A DNA stretch of 64,000 bases from Paractinoplanes atraurantiacus (GCF_900215205.1 NZ_OBDY01000020.1:62001-126000), one strand, 5' to 3'. Positions 40,090 through 48,813 are shown, counted from the stretch's first letter. Notes: a model not told the origin generated them from the sequence alone. Made by a program: numbers and translations.

Positions 40090-40689
40090 ATGTCCGGGTT
40101 CGTACAGGCACGGCGCTCGGCGGAGCTGCGCACCCGGTTGATGCACCGCATGCTGGTGGCACGACGTTTCGCCGAACTCGGCGCCGCCGTGCCGATGGAC
40201 AGCTGCCGCGCGAAGTTCGGCTCCGGCGAGGAGGCGGTGGCCGCCGGCACCTGGGCCGCGCTCGGGCCGGCCGACACGGTGATCCGCCACCCGGGGCGCG
40301 TCAATGTGCCCCCGGAGGCCGGAGTCATGATCTGCCTGGCGGACGTGCGAGAAAGCGACGCCCTGCAACGGTGGCTGGACTCCGCCCGGCGCCGCGACCG
40401 GCACGCGCTCGCCGCACGTCTGACCATCTCGCCGTCCGGCGATGCCGTGGACGCGCTGGACGTGGAGGCGGTCTTCGCCGCCATGCGGCTGCACCTGGAC
40501 GAGCTGCACGCCGGTGGTCCACCCCGCCTCGTCGAGCTCCGCCTCGGCGACGCCGACCCGATCACCACGCTCGCCCAGCGCATGTTCGTCCAGCGCCAAC
40601 TGGACGAGAACGCCCTGCGCGCCATCGACGCCGACACGCGCGCCTACGTGCGGGCGGTCCTGGCGTCCGGCCGTGGAGGCCGGCGGTGA
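40090..40689 (+). CDS. Truncated dehydrogenase E1-alpha-like protein
   Basis: 199 aa. The N-terminus (LMHRMLVARRFAELG, then KFGSGEEAVAAGTWAALGPADTVIRH) matches the start of thiamine-diphosphate-dependent 2-oxoacid dehydrogenase E1-alpha chains, and the C-terminus (DADPITTLAQRMFVQRQLD...YVRAVLASG) matches their end. The central block with the GDG...N cofactor motif is missing, so it cannot be an active E1. The frame is clean and it has a proper promoter and GAGAGAGG ribosome binding site, so it may be expressed in another role. GTGA overlap with the next gene. Confidence 0.65.
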   Translation: MSGFVQARRSAELRTRLMHRMLVARRFAELGAAVPMDSCRAKFGSGEEAVAAGTWAALGPADTVIRHPGRVNVPPEAGVMICLADVRESDALQRWLDSARRRDRHALAARLTISPSGDAVDALDVEAVFAAMRLHLDELHAGGPPRLVELRLGDADPITTLAQRMFVQRQLDENALRAIDADTRAYVRAVLASGRGGRR

Positions 40690-40871
40690 AACCGGACGCG
40701 CGGTGCCCGGTACGGCCCGGCGAGCCCTGCACCCTCTGCCAGATGGGCGCGACCGGCCCACAAGATTGCCCGCTGGTCTACCTGGTGATGACCGACGACG
40801 AGCTGCGCGCCGGTGTGCACGCCGCGGCCCTGCGCGCCCGCGCGCGGCGCGGGAAGGAGAGCGCGCCATGA
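40686..40871 (+). CDS. Small cysteine-containing protein (DUF6767-like)
   Basis: 61 aa starting with GTG in a GTGA overlap: RCPVRPGEPCTLCQMGATGP then QDCPLVYLVM. Four cysteines in a C-x8-C-x2-C-x9-C arrangement suggest a metal or cluster site. I recall a similar actinobacterial family (DUF6767), but this is from memory. It is sandwiched by 4-base overlaps between the E1-alpha-like and YbdK genes, so it belongs to that operon. Confidence 0.6.
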   Translation: MKPDARCPVRPGEPCTLCQMGATGPQDCPLVYLVMTDDELRAGVHAAALRARARRGKESAP

Positions 40872-41998
40872 TGAGCCGCCGGCCGCCGACATTCGGCGTG
40901 GAGGAGGAGTTCCTGCTGCTCGACCCGGTCCGCGGTTGTCCGGTGCCGGCCGCGGCCAGCCTGCTGCGGCTGTTGCGCGGCGAGACCGGCCCGCACGCCG
41001 AGATCATGCGGTACCAGCTCGAGACGGCGACCCGGGTCTGCCAGGACGCCGGCGAGCTTCGCGGTGATCTGGAACGCCTGCGGCGGCTCGCCTCCGGCGC
41101 CGCCCGCGCCAGCGGTTGCCGGCTCGTCGCCGCCGGCACTTCGCCGTACGGCACGCCGGCGCTGGCCGGCATCACCGACGATCCGCGATACCACGGGCTG
41201 GCGCGACGCTATCCGGCGCTGATCCCCGCCCTGGGCACCTGCGCGACCCACGTTCATGTGGGCGTCCGATCGCGCGACCTCGGCGTTCAGGTGCTCGGCC
41301 GGCTGCGGCCCTGGTTGCCGACCCTGCTCGCGCTCAACGCGAACTCTCCTCTGGAGAGAGGTGAGGACACCGGCTGGGCGAGCCGCCGGTACCTCCACGC
41401 GTCACGCTGGCCGACCGCCCGTCCGCCGTCGGTGTGGTCCGGGGCGCAGGCCTACGACCGCGCGATCCGCAAGATGATCGAACGCGGCGCCGCGATGGAC
41501 GAGCGGAGCGTCTATATGTTCGCCCGGCTGTTCCCCCGCTACCCCACCGTCGAGATCCGGATCGCCGACGTCAGCATCGATGTCGACACCGCTGTGCTGC
41601 TCGCCGTTCTGATCCGCGCGCTCGTCGCCACCGCCGTCGCCGACTCCCGGGCGGGTCGGCCCATGCCCCGTCCGGGCCGGGAGGCGATCCGCTCGGCCCT
41701 CGACCTCGCCGCCCGCCACGGCCTCACGGGCCCCGCCATCGATCCGTGGACCGGCGTGCACACCGAGGCCGCCCGCCTGCTGACCCGCCTGGTCGATCAC
41801 GTCAGCGGCAGCCTGGCCGGTCTCGGAGACGACCGTACGGTGGAACGCCTGCTGGCCGCGATCGAGGCGCACGGAACCGGCGCCGACCGCCAGCGCTCGG
41901 CCTGGCTGCGGTCCGGGTCTCCGACACAACTTGTCGCCGAGCTCGCCGCGACGACCTGGCCCTCGCCCAGTCCGGACGGCCTGCTCGTCGCCGGGTGA
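40868..41998 (+). CDS. YbdK-family carboxylate-amine ligase
   Basis: 376 aa, glutamate-cysteine ligase type 2 fold: TFGVEEEFLLLDP at the N-terminus, RYQLETATRVCQDAGEL, ATHVHVGVRSRD and FPRYPTVEIRIADV. Family members show weak gamma-glutamylcysteine ligase activity in vitro; the natural substrate is usually unknown. Actinobacteria use mycothiol rather than glutathione, so a glutathione role is unlikely. ATGA overlap with the gene before. Confidence 0.88.
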   Translation: MMSRRPPTFGVEEEFLLLDPVRGCPVPAAASLLRLLRGETGPHAEIMRYQLETATRVCQDAGELRGDLERLRRLASGAARASGCRLVAAGTSPYGTPALAGITDDPRYHGLARRYPALIPALGTCATHVHVGVRSRDLGVQVLGRLRPWLPTLLALNANSPLERGEDTGWASRRYLHASRWPTARPPSVWSGAQAYDRAIRKMIERGAAMDERSVYMFARLFPRYPTVEIRIADVSIDVDTAVLLAVLIRALVATAVADSRAGRPMPRPGREAIRSALDLAARHGLTGPAIDPWTGVHTEAARLLTRLVDHVSGSLAGLGDDRTVERLLAAIEAHGTGADRQRSAWLRSGSPTQLVAELAATTWPSPSPDGLLVAG

Positions 41999-42019
41999 CG
42001 CGCCCGTGCCGACCGGTGG

Positions 42020-42481
42020 TCAGGGCGCCGCCAGAAGGGCACAGACCCGGTCGGCGACCGGGCGGACCGCCTCGGCGACGCCGCCGCTGAGCCCGACGCC
42101 GAAGCCGAGATCATGGCCGTGGGCGACCAGCGCCACGACGCGCGGCGGCAGTCGGCCGAGCACCCGGGCCAGCGCCACGGTGGTGCCGAGGCCGATGTCG
42201 TGACCGGAGGCGGTGTGCTGCGGGCCGGCCACCTCCGGCAAAGCCAGCTCAGACCAGCCGCCGGGCCCACCGATGCCGACGGCGACGTCGATCACGATGG
42301 CGAGCTCCGCGCCGGACCACGCGTCCAGCATGCGGCTGGGCTCGCCGTCGCTGACGTACAGCTGGACGCCGGCCAGCCGGTCGTCGCCGCGGGCCCGCAG
42401 CTCGGCGACGACCTCGGGACCGAAGCCGTCGTCGCGGCGGAACTCGTTGCCCACCCCGATCACCACCCGGCGGCCGGTCAT
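42020..42481 (-). CDS. Hydrogenase maturation protease
   Basis: 153 aa. IGVGNEFRRDDGFGPEVVAEL (with the metal-binding Asp/Glu), then GAELAIVIDVAVG and GHDIGLGTTVALARVLG fit the HycI/HyaD peptidase family, which removes the C-terminal tail of the large subunit after NiFe insertion. It follows hydA after one base. No hyp maturation genes are in the window. Confidence 0.88.
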   Translation of the reverse strand: MTGRRVVIGVGNEFRRDDGFGPEVVAELRARGDDRLAGVQLYVSDGEPSRMLDAWSGAELAIVIDVAVGIGGPGGWSELALPEVAGPQHTASGHDIGLGTTVALARVLGRLPPRVVALVAHGHDLGFGVGLSGGVAEAVRPVADRVCALLAAP

Positions 42482-42482
42482 G

Positions 42483-43781
42483 TCAGCCCCGGTCCACGCG
42501 CAGGTCGAGGAAGTGGGTGGCGCACGAGATGCACGGGTCGTAGTTGCGGATGGCCTGCTCGCACTCGGCGGTGAGCCGGTCGTCGGGCAGGTCCAGCCGG
42601 CCGGCCACGAAACGGCCCAGGTCGTCCTCGACGGCGGCCTGGTTCTGCGACGTGGGCGGCACGATCCGGGCCGAGGTGACCAGCCCGGCCGCGTCCAGCT
42701 CGTACCGGTGGAACAGGGTGCCGCGCGGCGCCTCGGTCGCACCGCGGCCGGTGCCGGCCCGCGGGGGCACGGGCACGGCGGCCTCGGACGGCGGCTCGTA
42801 GCAGTCGATCAGGCGGATCGCCTCCTCCACCGCGTAGACCGTCTCGACGGCACGGACGATGATGCTGCGGTACGGGTTGAGGCACTCCGCGCCGAGGCCC
42901 GCCTCGGCCGCCACCTCCCGCGCCAGCGGCGAGAGCCACCGGTGGTTCAGCGTGTACCGCGCGGCCGGGCCGGTGAGATAGCGGCCGCGGCCGGCGAGGT
43001 GGGCGTGCAGCGCGGTCGAGTGCGGCACGTGCTCCTCGATGACGTGATCTTCGAATTCCCGTACGCCGAAACCGAGACCCCCGGTGGTCGCGACCGTGCC
43101 CGACTCGATGGCGTATCGGCCCGGCTCGGTCAGCGCCAGCATCTCGTGCTCGTGGCGGAAGTCGGGAAAGTCGAAGCCGGCCACCCATCGCACGGTCTCC
43201 AGCGCCTGGTCGAGCGCGACACGCAGGCGTTCGCGCAGCGGGGCGAGGTCCGCGGGTGCCGGCACGCGATGGAAGCCGCCGACCCGCACGTTGACCGGAT
43301 GGATGGCACGGCCGCCGACCACCTCGATCAGGTCGTTGCCGGTCTTCTTGAGCGTCAGACCGCGCTCGACGAGGTCACGCCGGTCCTTGGCCAGGTCGAG
43401 CGCGGAGGGGTATCCGAGGAAGTCCGGCGCGTGCAGCAGATAGATGTGCAGCGTATGGCTCTCGATCCACTCGCCGCAGTAGAGCAGCCGGCGCAGGTCG
43501 GCCAGGCTGGGCGGCACCGTGACACCGCAGGCGTCCTCGATCGCCGCGCAGGCGCTCATCTGGTACGCCACCGGGCAGATCCCGCAGATGCGGGCCGTGA
43601 TGTCCGGTGGCTCGGTGTGCCGGCGCCCGCGCAGGAACGCCTCGAAGAAGCGCGGCGGCTCGTAGATCTCCAGGCGCACGCCCGCCACGGCGCCGTCGCG
43701 GACCCGTACGTGCATGGCGCCTTCGCCCTCGACGCGGGCCAAGGCCCGCACGTCGATCAGCCGGTCGGATCGGTGTGTCAT
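42483..43781 (-). CDS. hydA: Group 3b NiFe hydrogenase, large (alpha) subunit
   Basis: 432 aa. N-terminal nickel ligands in RICGICPVAYQ and C-terminal ligands in DPCISCATH; the tail FLDLRVDRG after that His is the predicted cleaved extension. The short, soluble form and the gene order beta-gamma-delta-alpha fit the bidirectional NADP-linked group 3b (sulfhydrogenase) enzymes. Overlaps the small subunit gene by 4 bases. ATG at 43781. Confidence 0.93.
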   Translation of the reverse strand: MTHRSDRLIDVRALARVEGEGAMHVRVRDGAVAGVRLEIYEPPRFFEAFLRGRRHTEPPDITARICGICPVAYQMSACAAIEDACGVTVPPSLADLRRLLYCGEWIESHTLHIYLLHAPDFLGYPSALDLAKDRRDLVERGLTLKKTGNDLIEVVGGRAIHPVNVRVGGFHRVPAPADLAPLRERLRVALDQALETVRWVAGFDFPDFRHEHEMLALTEPGRYAIESGTVATTGGLGFGVREFEDHVIEEHVPHSTALHAHLAGRGRYLTGPAARYTLNHRWLSPLAREVAAEAGLGAECLNPYRSIIVRAVETVYAVEEAIRLIDCYEPPSEAAVPVPPRAGTGRGATEAPRGTLFHRYELDAAGLVTSARIVPPTSQNQAAVEDDLGRFVAGRLDLPDDRLTAECEQAIRNYDPCISCATHFLDLRVDRG

Positions 43782-44533
43782 GACGCGTCTCCCGCCACTT
43801 CGGCGAAGGCCGACACGGTGAAGGTCCGGTACAGCCGCCGGATGTCGTCCCCGGACATGCCGTGCGCGCGCAGCAGGTCCGCCTCGGCTGGCCCGTTCGG
43901 GGTTTCCGCCGGGCCGAAACAGCCGAAGCAGCCGCGGCCGAAGGCCGGGCAGATCGCCCCGCAGCCGGCCCTCGTCACCGGGCCGAGGCAAGGCTCGCCG
44001 TGGGCCACGACCACGCAGACGTTGTTGCGGCGCTTGCAGTCGAAGCAGACGCTGTGCGCCGGCAGGTTCGGTTTGCGCCCGGCCAGCAGCGCGGTGATCG
44101 TCTCGAGGAGCTGTCCCTTGTCGATCGGGCAGCCGTGCAGCTCGTAGTCGACGTCGACATGCGCGGCGATCGGGGTCGACGTGGCCAGGGTGTCGAGATA
44201 GTCGGGCCGGGCGTACACCGCGGACGCGTACTCGGCGACATCGGCGCTGTTGCGCAGCGCCTGGATGCCGCCGGCGTTCGCGCAGGCGCCGAGGGTGACC
44301 AGCACCCGTGAGGCGTCGCGGATCGCGCGAATCCGCTCGGCGTCCGCCGCGGTCGTGATCGAGCCCTCGACCAGCGAGACGTCATAGGGACCGGGCAGGA
44401 CTTCGCGGGACGCCTCCAGGAAATGGGCAATCCGCACCTGGCCGGCGACGGCCAGCAGTTCGTCCTCGCAGTCGAGCAGGCTCAGCTGGCAGCCGTCGCA
44501 CGACGCGAACTTCCACACGGCGAGGGTGATCAT
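43778..44533 (-). CDS. hydD: Group 3b NiFe hydrogenase, small (delta) subunit
   Basis: 251 aa. The proximal cluster cysteines ASCDGCQLSLLDCEDELL, LGACANAGG, and the C-terminal CFDCKRRNNVC and AGCGAICPAFGRGCFGCFG indicate three [4Fe-4S] clusters. No Tat signal, so the enzyme is cytoplasmic. The ATG at 44533 overlaps the preceding stop in TGATG. Confidence 0.93.
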   Translation of the reverse strand: MITLAVWKFASCDGCQLSLLDCEDELLAVAGQVRIAHFLEASREVLPGPYDVSLVEGSITTAADAERIRAIRDASRVLVTLGACANAGGIQALRNSADVAEYASAVYARPDYLDTLATSTPIAAHVDVDYELHGCPIDKGQLLETITALLAGRKPNLPAHSVCFDCKRRNNVCVVVAHGEPCLGPVTRAGCGAICPAFGRGCFGCFGPAETPNGPAEADLLRAHGMSGDDIRRLYRTFTVSAFAEVAGDAS

Positions 44534-45342
44534 CACAACTCCCGGACGCGCATCAGGGGTTCGGCCACCGGATAGCCGACGACGGGGCCGTCCCGGCAGA
44601 GCAGCAACGGGCCGAGCTGGCAGTGGCCGCACCAGCCGAGCCCGCAGCGCATGTTGCGCTCCAGCGACACCTGGATCCGTGCGGCCGGCACGCCACGCTC
44701 CAAGAGCGCCTGAACGGTGAACCACATCATCGCCTCGGGACCGCAGACGAAGGCCGCGGCCGCGGCGTGATCCACGTCCATGCCGGGGATCAGCGCGGTG
44801 ACCAGGCCGACCGGCCCTTTCCAGCCGTCCGCGGCACGATCCACGGTAGTGCGGACCTGCGCCTGGGTGGCCCATTGCCGCCGGGCGTCGGCGTAGAGGA
44901 GCTCGGCCGGCTCCCGGGCTCCGGCCAGGATCGCCACCCGGCCGAAGGCGGACCGGTCGGCGAGCACCCGCTCGACGACCGGGCGCAGCGGGGCGAGGCC
45001 GATGCCACCCGCGACCACGATGACGTCGTGGCCGGCCGCGGACGCGACGTCCCAGGCCGTCCCGAAGGGCCCGCGCACGCCGATCACATCGCCGGGCGCC
45101 GCGTCGTGCAAGGCCCGGGTCACCGCGCCGACAGCGCGGATGGTGTGCAGCGGGCGGGCGCCGTGCCGGCCGCTGACCGAGATCGGCACGTCGCCTATGC
45201 CGTACGCGGTGAGCATCGCGAACTGACCCGGGCGAAAGGCCGGCAGCGCCTCACCGACGGGCGCCAGCTCGACGGTGACCGTGTCGGCGGTGTCCACCCG
45301 CCGGTCCACGATCCGGTGCGGCACGGGCACGACGGCGTTCAC
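44533..45342 (-). CDS. hydG: Group 3b hydrogenase, FAD/NAD(P)-binding (gamma) subunit
   Basis: 269 aa ferredoxin-NADP-reductase-like chain: FRPGQFAMLTAYGIGDVPISVSG (FAD), VVAGGIGLAPLRPVV (NAD(P)) and the C-terminal [2Fe-2S] ligands MRCGLGWCGHCQLGPLLLC. It exchanges electrons between NAD(P)H and the hydrogenase. GTG start at 45342 in a GTGA overlap with hydB. Confidence 0.93.
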   Translation of the reverse strand: MNAVVPVPHRIVDRRVDTADTVTVELAPVGEALPAFRPGQFAMLTAYGIGDVPISVSGRHGARPLHTIRAVGAVTRALHDAAPGDVIGVRGPFGTAWDVASAAGHDVIVVAGGIGLAPLRPVVERVLADRSAFGRVAILAGAREPAELLYADARRQWATQAQVRTTVDRAADGWKGPVGLVTALIPGMDVDHAAAAAFVCGPEAMMWFTVQALLERGVPAARIQVSLERNMRCGLGWCGHCQLGPLLLCRDGPVVGYPVAEPLMRVREL

Positions 45343-46472
45343 GGCGCATCCTCGAGGCGCGCGGCGGCCAGCGCGGCCGCCTCTTCGGTGATGTCGATGC
45401 CGGCGGGGCACCAGGCGATGCAGCGCCCGCAACCGACGCAGCCGGACATGCCGAACTGCTCCTGCCAGGTGCCGAGCTTGTGGCTCATCCACTGCCGGTA
45501 GCGGGAGGCCGTGCTGGTGCGCACCGGTCCGCCGTGCAGATAGGAGAAGTCGAGGCTGAAACAGGAGTCCCAGTGCCGTTGATGCTCGGTGTGCTGGCCG
45601 GTGAGGTCGGTGACGTCCTCGGTGCTGGTGCAGAAGCAGGTCGGGCAGACCATGGTGCAGTTGCCGCAGGTCAGGCAGCGCGAGGCCACGTCGGCCCAGC
45701 GCGGTGACTCCCGGCTCGCGGTCATCAGGGCCGGCAGCGGCTCATCCGGCATGTGCCGCGAGATGGCGGCGGCGGCCCGCTCCACCGCGGCCGTCGCGGC
45801 GGCAGTGTCCTCGGCACCGGCCGGTACGGAGGGCAGGGCGGCGAGCACTTCGGTCCCGGCGGGCGAGCCGCCGCGGGCGAGGAACCGATGGCCGCCGTCG
45901 AGCAGCTCGGTGATCGCGATGTCGAAACCCGCGGTCGCGGCCGGCCCCGTCCCCATCGACGTGCAGAAGCAGGTGGCGGCCGGTTCCGTACACTCGGCGA
46001 CGACCACGAACGTGCCGTCACGGCGGGCGGTGTAGACCGGGTCCGGATGTTCTCCCCCGGCCAGGACACGGTCGAGGACCCCGAGCGCGGCGATGTCACA
46101 CGGGTGCACGCCGACGAACGCGAAGCGTTTCGCCGGTGCGTCGGGACCGGCGGCCGACACCGACCCGTCCGGGTTGCGGTCGGCCGACCAGAGCCGGGCC
46201 CGCGGCGGGTGCACGAAGGTCTTGGCCGACACCGGGCCGGCGCAGTGGGCGAACACCGCGCCGTCCTCGCGGCGCCGCGACCGGTAGCGGCCGGCCTCGG
46301 TGTCGGCGCTCCAGCCGGACGGCAGTTGCCCGGCCGAGTCGAGCTCGGCCAGGACGACGGCGCCGTCGCGCAGGGTCGGGCCGACAACGGTGTAGCCGCG
46401 GTCGCGCAATGCGGTGAAGAGCGCGCCGAGGCCGTCCGCACCGATCAGTCGTGGCGTTTCTTCGGATCTCAT
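45339..46472 (-). CDS. hydB: Group 3b hydrogenase, iron-sulfur (beta) subunit
   Basis: 377 aa. Two [4Fe-4S] motifs near the C-terminus, CLTCGNCTMVCPTCFC and CVGCGRCIAWCP, after a domain with VGVHPCDIAALGVLD and ECTEPAATCFC, as in the beta chain of sulfhydrogenases and anaerobic sulfite reductase subunit A. First gene of hydBGDA-protease. GGGGAGGTGCC precedes the ATG, with a dormancy-type promoter close upstream giving a leader of only about 10 nt. Confidence 0.92.
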   Translation of the reverse strand: MRSEETPRLIGADGLGALFTALRDRGYTVVGPTLRDGAVVLAELDSAGQLPSGWSADTEAGRYRSRRREDGAVFAHCAGPVSAKTFVHPPRARLWSADRNPDGSVSAAGPDAPAKRFAFVGVHPCDIAALGVLDRVLAGGEHPDPVYTARRDGTFVVVAECTEPAATCFCTSMGTGPAATAGFDIAITELLDGGHRFLARGGSPAGTEVLAALPSVPAGAEDTAAATAAVERAAAAISRHMPDEPLPALMTASRESPRWADVASRCLTCGNCTMVCPTCFCTSTEDVTDLTGQHTEHQRHWDSCFSLDFSYLHGGPVRTSTASRYRQWMSHKLGTWQEQFGMSGCVGCGRCIAWCPAGIDITEEAAALAAARLEDAP

Positions 46473-46488
46473 GGCACCTCCCCTACTC

Positions 46489-46533
46489 ACCGTCGTCCGC
46501 GCCGCCACCCGGGCACAGGGCCGGAGGTCCCGC
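46489..46533 (-). promoter_or_regulatory. DosR/OsdR-like promoter of the hydrogenase operon
   Basis: GCGGGACCTCCGGCCCTG (46533-46516, minus strand), 16 of 17, with GACGGT (46494-46489) at standard spacing. Confidence 0.78.
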
Positions 46534-46548
46534 GTCCGCGGGTGGCAC

Positions 46549-46593
46549 AAGGGACCTTCGACTCTGATTCGCCACCGGAGACGGCGGCACGGT
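46549..46593 (+). promoter_or_regulatory. DosR/OsdR-like promoter of the single-domain USP
   Basis: AAGGGACCTTCGACTCTG (46549-46566), 13 of 17, then CACGGT (46588-46593). It lies back to back with the hydrogenase promoter, two sites 33 bp apart serving divergent genes. Confidence 0.75.
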
Positions 46594-46621
46594 GAAGACA
46601 GGAATCCCCTGGAGGTGAACC

Positions 46622-47083
46622 ATGACCAGTCGGCATCTGATCGTCGTGGGCGTGGACGGGTCGGAAGGCGGCCGCCGCGCTCTGGAATGGGCCGTACAGG
46701 AGGCGGAGGAGCGAGGCAGCACGGTGCGGGCGGTGACCGCCTGGTCGTGGGACGGACTCGAGTTCGGGCCGGTCACCGCGACCAATCCCGAGGAGGCCAA
46801 ACAGCGTGCGACCCGGCTGCTCGCCAAGGAGATCGAGGCGCTGCCCCCGGAGCACGTCCCGGTGGACGCCGAGGTCATCGAGGGCGCACCGGCCGAGGTG
46901 CTCGGCGACCGCAGCCGCTCGGCCGACCTGCTCGTCCTGGGCAGTCACGGGCACAGCGGGATGCGCCACACCGTCCTCGGCTCGGTCAGTGAGAAGAGCA
47001 TCCGCAAGGCGGCCTGCCCGGTGGTCGTGATCCCGGTTCCGGCGCAAGCAGCGGTGCCCAGCACGTCGCCCGGCCCGCGGTGA
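46622..47083 (+). CDS. Universal stress protein, single domain
   Basis: 153 aa, one Usp domain: LIVVGVDGSEGGRRALEWAV, VIEGAPAEVL, and the complete loop LGSHGHSGMRHTVLGSVSEK, ending CPVVVIPVP. ATP-binding type. CTGGAGGTGAACC precedes the ATG. The only single-domain USP in the window, divergent from the hydrogenase operon. Confidence 0.92.
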   Translation: MTSRHLIVVGVDGSEGGRRALEWAVQEAEERGSTVRAVTAWSWDGLEFGPVTATNPEEAKQRATRLLAKEIEALPPEHVPVDAEVIEGAPAEVLGDRSRSADLLVLGSHGHSGMRHTVLGSVSEKSIRKAACPVVVIPVPAQAAVPSTSPGPR

Positions 47084-47131
47084 GGTCTGGTGACTCCAGC
47101 GGACCGGCCATCTCGATCTTTTCCCTCGACA

Positions 47132-47172
47132 GGCGGCCCACCCGGTCAAGGTTCTGGTCCGGGTGGGCCGCC
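47132..47172. terminator. Hairpin between convergent USP and acyltransferase genes
   Basis: GGCGGCCCACCCGG (47132-47145) and its exact complement (47159-47172) with a 13-nt loop; serves the USP and overlaps the last codons of the acyltransferase. Confidence 0.6.
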
Positions 47173-48309
47173 GCCGCGCTGGAGACTCTCACCATCGTGC
47201 CGTTCCCGCTGGCCGCGGCCCTCTCGATCGCGGACGGCGCCCGCCGCCGCGACGGTGGGACCTGACGCCCCGGTGGCCGGCCATAGCCGCGGTGGGCGCC
47301 GGGCGGCCAGGTCTTCGGCCCAGCCGAAGGCGAGCATCGTCGCGAGGACCAGCACCAACGTCGCGAGCAGCTCGACCGCGGCGCCGGGCAGACCGCCCAG
47401 GTCGATCCGCAGGAAGGCGAGCACGGGCCAGATCGCCGCGATGGCCGCGTTGTGCCACAGGTAGATGGTGACGGCGCGGGCATTGGTCACCGTGACGGCC
47501 CGATCGAGGTGGACCCGCTGGGTGAGCCAGTCCATCGACGGCTGCCACCGGAGGATCACCAGCACGAAAGCGAACGACCAGAGCGCCTGCGTCTCCGGCA
47601 CGTCGTTGAGGTCCCAGCTGCCGGCGTCCCGCGCCCGCCACAAGGCGGCCAAGGCCAAGGTCGGCGCCAGCGTGTACGCGATCCACGGCGGTACGCGGGC
47701 GAGCCGGCCGTCGTGGTGGGCGAACCCGGCGATCCAGCACGCCCCGAACGTGGCGAAGTCCCACACCGTGGCGTCGACGACTGCCGGCAACGAGACGCCG
47801 GAGAGCCCGAGCGCCGCCAGCAGCAGGAAGGGCAACCCGGCCGACGCCCAGCCGACCCGGCGCCACAGCAGGAGCAGGAGCGGAGAGAGCAGGACGAACC
47901 AGAGGTAGGCGCGGATGTACCAGAGCGGCACCCAGACGTCCGCGGCCGCGTCGCTGCCGGGTGGGTCGCCGACGGGCAGAATCCAGAACAGCAGCGACGG
48001 CACGGTGAAGGGATGTTCGCCGCCGCTCTCGCTCGGCCAGCCACCGGCGATCATCAGGGGTACGGCGATGAGGCCGAGCAGCCACAACGGAGGCAACAGG
48101 CGCCGCAGCCGTGACCTGATGACCTTGATCGATCCGCGCCGTTCGAGCGAGGCCGCGGTCAGCGAGCCGGCGAGGGCGAACATGATGCCCATCGCGGGCA
48201 GCAGCATCGGCAGCCAGGTCCACCCGTACAGGTGGTAGACGACGACACGGACGATCGCGGCCGCCCGGAGCAGGTCCAGATATCGGTTACGTCCCCCGGC
48301 CGCCGGCAT
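47146..48309 (-). CDS. Acyltransferase 3 family membrane protein
   Basis: 387 aa with about ten hydrophobic segments. The start RNRYLDLLRAAAIVRVVVYHLYGW carries the family RxxxxxRxxA...H pattern, and IMFALAGSL follows. These proteins acylate extracytoplasmic sugars or lipids. The ATG lies 3 nt after the stop of the PPOX gene and has no ribosome binding site of its own, so translation is coupled. The C-terminal 35 residues are polar and overlap the terminator. Confidence 0.82.
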   Translation of the reverse strand: MPAAGGRNRYLDLLRAAAIVRVVVYHLYGWTWLPMLLPAMGIMFALAGSLTAASLERRGSIKVIRSRLRRLLPPLWLLGLIAVPLMIAGGWPSESGGEHPFTVPSLLFWILPVGDPPGSDAAADVWVPLWYIRAYLWFVLLSPLLLLLWRRVGWASAGLPFLLLAALGLSGVSLPAVVDATVWDFATFGACWIAGFAHHDGRLARVPPWIAYTLAPTLALAALWRARDAGSWDLNDVPETQALWSFAFVLVILRWQPSMDWLTQRVHLDRAVTVTNARAVTIYLWHNAAIAAIWPVLAFLRIDLGGLPGAAVELLATLVLVLATMLAFGWAEDLAARRPPRLWPATGASGPTVAAAGAVRDREGRGQRERHDGESLQRGGGPPGPEP

Positions 48310-48312
48310 GGG

Positions 48313-48813
48313 CTATCGCCCGGCCGCTATGCGGGCCCGGGAGCGAGCCGGGTCACGCATCGCGAGCAGTGGCACGCCGAGGCCGTAGGTGACGAAGTGG
48401 CCGGTCGGCCGGATCTCGAGAATCACGCACGCCGCCTGCCGTTCCGGCGGTACCAGCCGGGCCAGGCGGGGCATCCGGGTCAGATGGTCGCCGGGATGGA
48501 CCACCGCGACGGCTGGAAAGCTGATCGTGGCCGGCGGGATCGGCAGTATCAGTGACAGCGGCCCGCCGCGGCGGACCGGCACGGTAACCGCGACCATCCC
48601 GTCGGCCGCCACGTGCCGCGCCTTCCAGCTGTCCTTGGCGACGGCCACGTAGAGGCGATGGTCCTCGACGGCGTAGACGACCCCGCTCGAGCGGGGCGCG
48701 CCGGCCGGCGTGACATGGCTGAGCACGGCGAACGAGGCGCGGCCGATCGCGTGCCACACGTCCTGGGCGGTCAGCGGAATCGTCCGGCGGCCACCCCTGG
48801 TCGAGGTCGACAT
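48313..48813 (-). CDS. Pyridoxamine 5'-phosphate oxidase-like (flavin reductase fold) protein
   Basis: 166 aa split-barrel protein: SFAVLSHVTPAGAPRSSGVVYAV, LYVAVAKDSWKARHVA and VAVTVPV fit the PPOX/FMN- or F420-binding families. The cofactor cannot be told. GGAAGGGAGTTGCC precedes the ATG. Several such proteins are dormancy-regulated in mycobacteria. Upstream site at 48863-48880. Confidence 0.8.
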   Translation of the reverse strand: MSTSTRGGRRTIPLTAQDVWHAIGRASFAVLSHVTPAGAPRSSGVVYAVEDHRLYVAVAKDSWKARHVAADGMVAVTVPVRRGGPLSLILPIPPATISFPAVAVVHPGDHLTRMPRLARLVPPERQAACVILEIRPTGHFVTYGLGVPLLAMRDPARSRARIAAGR

